Below are positions 57,122-64,000 of a stretch of 64,000 nt of DNA, piece by piece. The position numbers and the translations under genes were made by a program. The stretch's first letter is position 1, and each line of letters opens with the position of its first letter. This DNA comes from Colletes latitarsis (Eukaryota > Arthropoda > Insecta > Hymenoptera > Colletidae). The notes under the pieces are model-generated. The model had not been told where the DNA came from. It did not search any database and saw nothing but the letters and a program-made list of their open reading frames with translations. Location: NCBI RefSeq assembly GCF_051014445.1, contig NW_027488366.1, forward strand, positions 28,290,001-28,354,000. Reading direction: 5' to 3'.

Positions 57122-60100
57122 ACAATCAATTAAACCTGGTCTTGATAAATATTTTGGAGGATAACGCATGTTAGGTCTGGGTTAGGTCTAGGATTTGCCC
57201 TCATCAGGCTCATACTTTCGCATATTTCTCATACTTCATGGCTAGATCCTGGGCTGTTTCTGGATTGTATCACGTAGTAATGTGGTACCACGCTGAAACA
57301 GTCAATTAAACCTGGTTTCGATCAATATTTTGGAGGATAACGCAAGTTAGGTCTGGGATAGGTCTAGGATTTGCCCTCATCAGGCTCTTACTTTCGCATA
57401 TTTCTCATACTTCATGGCTAGATCCTGGGCTATTTCTGGATTGGATCACGTAGTAAAGTGGTACCACACAGAAACAGTCAATTAAACCTGGTTTCGATCA
57501 ATATTTTAGAGAATAATTCATGTTAGGTCTAGGTTAGGTCTGGGATTTGCTCTCATCAGGCTCATTCTTTCGCATATTTCTCATACTTGATGGCTAGATC
57601 CTGGGCTTTTTCTGGATCGCATCACGTAGTAATGAAGTACAACACAGAAACAGTCAATTAAACCTGGTTGCGATCAATATTTTAGAGGATAACGCATGTT
57701 AGGTCCGGGTTAGGTCTAGTATTTGCCCTCATCAGGCTCATTCTTTCGCATATTTCTCAAACTTGATGGCTAGATCCTGGGCTTTTTCTGGATTGCATCG
57801 CGTAGTAATGTGGTACCACACTGAAACATTCAATTAAACCTGGTCTTGATAAATATTTTAGAAGATAACGCATGTTAGGTCTGGGTTAGGCCTAGGATTT
57901 GCCCTCATCAGGCTCATACTTTCGCATATTTCTCATACTTCATGGCTTGATCCTGGGCTATTTCTGGATTGGATCTCGTAGTAAAGTGGTACCACACTGA
58001 AACATTCACTGAAACCTGGTCTTGATAGATATTTTAGAGGATAACGCATGTTAGGTCTGGGTTAGGTCTAGGATTTGCTCTCGTCAGACTCATACTTTCG
58101 CGTTTTTCACATACTTGTTGAACAGATCCTGGGTTTTTTCTGGTTTGGATCACGTAGTAATGTGGTACCACGGTGAAACAGTCGATTAGACCCGGTTTCG
58201 ATCAATACTTTAGAGGATAACGCAAGTTAAGTCTGGGATAGGTCTGGAATTTGACCTCATGAGACTCATTCTTTCGCATATTTCTCAAACTTCATGGCTA
58301 GATCCTGGGCTTTTTCTGGATTGCATCACGTAGTAATATGGTACCACACTGAAACATTCAATTAAACCTGGTCTTGATAAATATTTTAGAGGATAACGCA
58401 TGTTAGGTCTGGGTTAGGTCTAGGATTTGCTCTCATCAGACTCATACTTTCGCGTTTTTCACATACTTGTTGAACAGATCCTGGGTTTTTTCTGGTTTGG
58501 ATCACGTAGTAGTGTGGTACCACACTGAAACAGTCCATGAAACCTGGTTGCGGTCAATATTTTAGAGGATAACGCATGTTAGGTCTGGGTGAGCTCTAGG
58601 ATTTGCCCTCATCAGGCTCATTCTTTCGCATATTTCTCAAACTTCATGGCTAGATCCTGGGCTTTTTCTGGATTGCATCACGTAGTAATGTGGTACCACA
58701 CTGAAACATTCAATCAAACCTGGTCTTGATAAATATTTTAGAGGATAACGCATGTTAGGTCTGGGTTAGGTCTAGGATTTGCTCTCATCAGACTCATCCT
58801 TTCGCATTCTTCACATACTTGTTGAACGGATCCTGGGTTTTTTCTGGTTTGGATCCCGTAGTAATGTGGGACCACACTGAAACAGTCAATTAAACCTGGT
58901 TTCGATCAATATTTTAGAGAATAATTCATGTTAGGTCTAGGTTAGGTCTGGGATTTGCTCTTATCAGGCTCATTCTTTCGCATATTTCTCATACTTGATG
59001 GCTAGATCCTGGGCTTTTTCTGGATTGCATAACGTAGTAATGAAGTACAACACTGAAACAGTCAATTAAACCTGGTTTCCATCAATATTTTAGAGGACAA
59101 CGCAAGTTAGGTCTGGGATAGATCTGGGATTCGCCCTAATCAGGCTCATACTTTCGCGTTTTTCACATACTTGTTGAACAGATCCTGGGTTTTTTCTGGT
59201 TTGGATCACGTAGTAATGTGGTACCACACTGAATCAGTCGATTAAACCTGGTTTCGATCAATATTTTAGAGGATAACGCATGTTAGGTCTGGAATAGGTC
59301 TGGGATTTGACCTCGTCAGACTCATACTTTCGCACCCTTCACATACTCGTTGATCAGATCCTGGGTTATTTTCTGGTTTGGATCACATAGTAATATGGTA
59401 CCACACTGAAACAGTCGATTAAACCTGGTTTCGATCAATATTTTAGAGAATAATTCATGTTAGGTCTAGGTTAGGTCTGGGATTTGTTCTCATCAGTATC
59501 ATACTTTCGCAAATTTCTCATACTTCATGGCTAGATCCTGGGCTATTTCTGGATTGGATCACGTAGTAATGTGGGACCACACTGAAACAGTCAATTAAAT
59601 CTGGTTTCGATCAATATTTTAGAGAATAATTCATGTTAGGTCTAGGTTAGGCCTGGGATTTTCACTCACCAGACTCATACTTTCGCATTCTTCACATACT
59701 TGTTGAACGGAACCTGGTTTTTTTCTGGTTTGGATCGCGTAGTAATGTGGTACCACACTGAAACAGTTGACTAAACCTAGTTTCGATCAATATTTTAGAG
59801 GATAACGCAAGTTAGGTCTGGGATAGGTATGGGATATGACCTCATCAGACTCTTACATTCGCACACTTCACATACTCGTTGAACAGATCCTGGGATATTT
59901 TCTGGTTTGGATCACGTAGTAGTGTGGTGCCACACTGAAACAGTCCATTAAACCTGGTTTGGATCAATATTTTAGAGGATAACGCATGTTAGGTCTAGGT
60001 TAGCCCTGGGATTTTCACTCATCAGACTCATACTTTCGCATTCTTCACATACTTGTTGAACGGAACCTGGTTTTTTTCTGGTTTGGATCACGTAGTAATG

Positions 60101-60422
60101 TGGTACCACACTGAAACAGTTGACTAAACCTAGTTTCGATCAATATTTTAGAGGATAACGCAAGTTAGGCCTGGGATAGGTATGGGATATGACCTCATCA
60201 GACTCTTACATTCGCACACTTCACATACTCGTTGAACAGATCCTGGGATATTTTCTGGTTTGGATCACGTAGTAATGTGGTACCACACTGAAACATTCAA
60301 TTAAACCTGGTCTTGATAAATAGTTTAGAGGATAACGCAAGTTAGGTCTGGGATAGGTCTAGGATTTGCCCTCATCATGCTCATACTTTCGCATATTTCT
60401 CATACTTCATGGCTAGATCCTG
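57122..60422. repeat. Satellite duplication, 5,812-bp spacing, copy 2
   Basis: Counterpart of 51310-54610. Only scattered substitutions were noticed (for example CTGGGTTTTTTC against CTGTGTTTTTTC near 59190 and 53372). Confidence 0.85.
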
Positions 60423-63400
60423 GGCTATTTCTGGATTGGATCACATAGTAAAGTGGTACCACACTGATACATTCAATGAAACCTGGTCTAGATAATTATT
60501 TTAGAGGATAACGCATGTTAGGTCAAGGTTAGGTCTAAGATTTGTCATCATCAGGCTCACAGTTTCGCGTTTTTCACATACTTGTTGAACAGATCCTCGG
60601 TTTTTTCTGGTTTGGATCACGCAGTAATGTGGTACCACACTGAAACATTCAATTAAACCTGGTCTTGATAAATATTTTAGAGCATAACGCATGTTAGGTC
60701 TGGGTTACGTCTGTGATTTGCCCTCATCAGGGTCATACTTTCCCAGTTTTAACATGCATGTTGACCTGATCGAGGGTTTTTTCTGCTTTGGATCACGTAG
60801 TAAAGTGGTACCACAATAAAATAGTCAATCAAACCTGGTTTCGATCAATATTTTAGAGGATAACGCATGTTAGGTCTAGGTTAGGCCTGGGATTTTCACT
60901 CATCAGACTCATACTTTCTCATTCTTCACATACTTGTTGAACGGATCCTGGGTTTTTTCTGGTTTGGATCACGTAGTAATGTGGGACCACACTGAGACAG
61001 TCAATTAAACCTGGTTTCGATCAGTATTTTAGAGACTAATTCATGTTAGGTCTAGGTTAGGTCTGGTATTTGCTCTTATCAGGCTCATTGTTTCGCATAT
61101 TTCTCATACTTGATGGCTAGATCCTGGGCTTTTTCTGGATTGCATCACGTAGCAATGTAGTACCACACTGAATCAGTCAATGGAACCTGGTTTCCATCAA
61201 TATTTTAGAGGACAACGCAAGTTAGGTTTAGGTAAGGCCAGAGATTTTCACTGATCAGACTCATTCTTTCGCATATTTCTCATACATGTTGAACAGATCC
61301 TGGGTTTTTTCTGGTTTGGATCACGTAGTAATGTGGGACCACACTGAAACAACCAATTAAACCTGGTCTTGATAAATATTTTAGAGGATAACGCAAGTTA
61401 GGTCTGGGGTAGGTCTAGGATTTGCCCTCATCAGGCTCTTACTTTCGCATATTTCTCATACTTCATGGCTAGATCCTGGGCTATTTCTGGATTGGATCAC
61501 GTAGTAAAGTGGTACCACACTGTAACATTCAATGAAACCTGGTTTCGATCAATATTTTTGAGGATAACGCATGTTAGGTCTGGGATAGGTCTGGAATTTG
61601 CCCTCATCAGGCTCATACATTCCCAGTTTTAACATGCATGTTGACCTGATCGAGGGTTTTTTCTGCTTTGGATCACGTAGTAAAGTGGTACCACAATAAA
61701 ACATTCAATTAAACCTGGTTTCGATCAATATTTTAGAGGACATCGCAAGTTAGGTCTGGGATAGGTCTGGGATTTGCCCTCATCAGACTCATACTTTCGC
61801 ACACTTGACATACTCGTTGATCAGATCCTGGGTTTTTTTCTGGTTTGGATCACGAAGTAGTGTGGTACCACACTGAAACAGTCCATTAAACCTGGTTTCG
61901 CTCAATATTTTAGAGGATAACGCATGTTAGGTCTAGGTTAGGTCTGGGATTTGCTCTCATCAGGCTCATTCTTTCGCATATTTCTCAAACTTGATGGCTA
62001 GATCCTGGGCTTTTTCTGGATTGCATCACGTAGTAATGTGGTACCACACTGAAACAGTCGATTAAACCTGGTTTCGATCAATATATTAGAGGATAACGCA
62101 AGTTAGGTCTGGGATAGGTCTGGGATTTGACCTCATCAGACTCATACTTTCGCATCCTTCACATACTCGTTGAACAGATCCTGGGTTATTTTCTGGTTTG
62201 GATCACATAGTAATGTGGTACCACGCTGAAACAGTCGATTAAACCAGGTGTCGATCAATATTTTTGAGGATAACGCATGTTAGGTCTAGGTTAGGCCTGG
62301 GATTTTCACTCATCGGACTCATACTTTCGCATTCTTCACATACTTGTTGAACGGATCCTGGGTTTTTTCTGGTTTGGATCACGTAGTAGAGTGGTACCAC
62401 AATAAAACAGTCAATTAAACCTGGTTTCGATCAATATTTTAGAGGATATCGCAAGTTAGGTCTGGGATAGGTCTGGGATTTGCCCTCATCGGACTCATAC
62501 TTTCGCACACTTGACATACTCGTTGATCAGATCCTGGGTTTTTTTCTGGTTTGGATCACGTAGTAATGTGGTACCACACTGAAACAGTCGATTAAACCTG
62601 GTTTCGATCAATATTATTGAGGATAGCGCATGTTAGGTCTAGGTTAGGCCTGAGATTTTCACTCATCAGACTCATACTTTCGCATTCTTCACATACTTGT
62701 TGAACGGATCCTGGGCTTTTTCTGGTTTGGATCACGTAGTAATGTGGGACCACACTGAAACAGTCAATTAAACCTGGTTTCGATCAATATTTTAGAGAAT
62801 AATTCATGTTAGGTCTAGGTTAGGTCTGGGATTTACTCCCATCAGGCTCATTCTTTCGCATATTACTCATACTTGATGGCTAGATCCTGGGCTCTTTCTG
62901 GATTGGATCACGTAGTAATGTGGGACAACACTGAAACAGTGAATTAAACCTGGTTTCCATCAATATCTTAGAGGACAACGCAAGTTAGGTCTGGGATAGG
63001 TCTGGGATTTGCCCTCATCAGGCTCATACTTTCGCGTTTTTCACATACTTGTTGAACAGATCCTGGGTTTTTTCTGGTTTGGATCACGTAGTAGTGTGGT
63101 ACCACACTGAAACAGTCCATTAAACCTGGTTTGGATCAATATTTTAGAGGATAACGCATGTTAGGTCTAGGTTAGGTCTGGGATTTTCACTAATCAGACT
63201 CATACTTTCGCATTCTTCACATACTTGTTGAACGGATCCTGGGCTTTTTCTGGAGTGCATCACGTAGTAATGAAGTACAACACTGAAACAGTCAATTAAA
63301 CCTGGTTTCCATCAATATTCTAGAGGACAACGCAAGTTAGGTCTGGGTTAGGTCTAAGATTTGCCCTCATCAGGCTCACAGTTTCGCGTTTTTCACATAC

Positions 63401-64000
63401 TTGTTGAACAGATCCTGGGTTTTTTCTGGTTTGGATCACGAAGTAGTGTGGTACCACACTGAAACAGTCCATTAAACCTTGTTTCGCTCAATATTTTAGA
63501 GGATAACGCATGTTAGGTCTGGGATAGGTCTGGGATTTGCCCTCATCAGAGTCATACTTTCGCACACTTCACATACTCGTTGAACAGATCCTGGGTTATT
63601 TTCAGGTTTGGATCACATAGTAATGTGGTACCACACCGAAACAGCCGATTAAACCAGGTTTCGATCAATATTTTTGAGGATAACGCATGTTAGGTATAGG
63701 TTAGGCCTGGGATTTTCACTCATCAGACTCATACTTTCGCATTCTTCACATACTTGTTGAACGGATCCTGGGTTTTTTCTGGTTTGGATCACGTTGTAAT
63801 GTGGGACCACACTGAAACAATCAATTAAACCTGGTCTTGATAAATATTTTAGAGGATAACGCATGTTAGGTTTGGGTTAGGTTTAGGATTTGCCCTCAGC
63901 AGGCTCATACTTTCGCATATCTCTGATACTTCATGGCTAGATCCTGGGCTGTTTCTGGATTGTATCACGTAGTAATGTGGTACCACGCTGAAACAGTCAA

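Larger units (their letters stand above)
51683..64000. repeat. 176/177-bp satellite array, segment C
   Basis: About 70 monomers from the end of the 7-mer tandem copies to the window end. The last landmark CACG is at 63966, so over the whole window the register has drifted by about 45 bases across roughly 299 intervals. It includes the second copies of the 6,692-bp and 5,812-bp duplications. From about 60.4 kb to the end the monomers are a mixture without an obvious long duplicate in the window. No gene is visible. Confidence 0.94.

Overview
The window is eukaryotic, most likely insect, repetitive DNA. About 52.7 kb of the 64 kb is one tandem satellite with a 176-bp monomer (roughly 300 copies). 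Two apparently intact retrotransposons interrupt it. I found no host gene, rRNA, tRNA or CRISPR array. An insect host is suggested by TTAGG-type telomere-like motifs inside every monomer, by an R1-clade non-LTR element, and by a Ty3/gypsy element with CsRn1-like features. A hymenopteran is plausible but unproven.

Layout: 1-4199 satellite; 4200-10182 full-length R1-clade non-LTR retrotransposon on the minus strand (5' UTR, ORF1 with three CCHC knuckles, ORF2 with AP-endonuclease, reverse transcriptase and a C-terminal zinc finger, 3' UTR, poly(A)), flanked by a 15-bp target duplication; 10183-37998 satellite; 37999-43283 full-length Ty3/gypsy LTR retrotransposon on the plus strand (570-bp LTRs, tRNA-Trp primer site, gag, pol in the -1 frame, no env), flanked by a 4-bp duplication; 43284-64000 satellite.

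The satellite is organised in large whole-monomer duplications. The first 80 monomer intervals keep an exact 176-bp register, while a 177-bp variant class appears from about 21 kb onward. From about 48.3 to 60.4 kb there is a nested set of duplications, including a 7-monomer tandem copy (1,232 bp). For each retrotransposon an unoccupied paralogous target can be found elsewhere in the array, so both insertions look younger than the local duplications or were not carried along by them.

Points most worth a second look: (1) each monomer carries two adjacent copies of an 11-bp TTAGGTCTRGG-like motif, resembling variant insect telomere repeats; (2) the R1-clade element is packed end to end with long perfect inverted repeats, including its stop/start junction and the codons of both RT catalytic motifs; (3) the LTR element has a canonical GGGAAAC slippery heptamer followed by a predicted H-type pseudoknot at the gag/pol overlap; (4) a GTGG-NN-CCAC dyad in the monomer keeps its arms while its centre varies.
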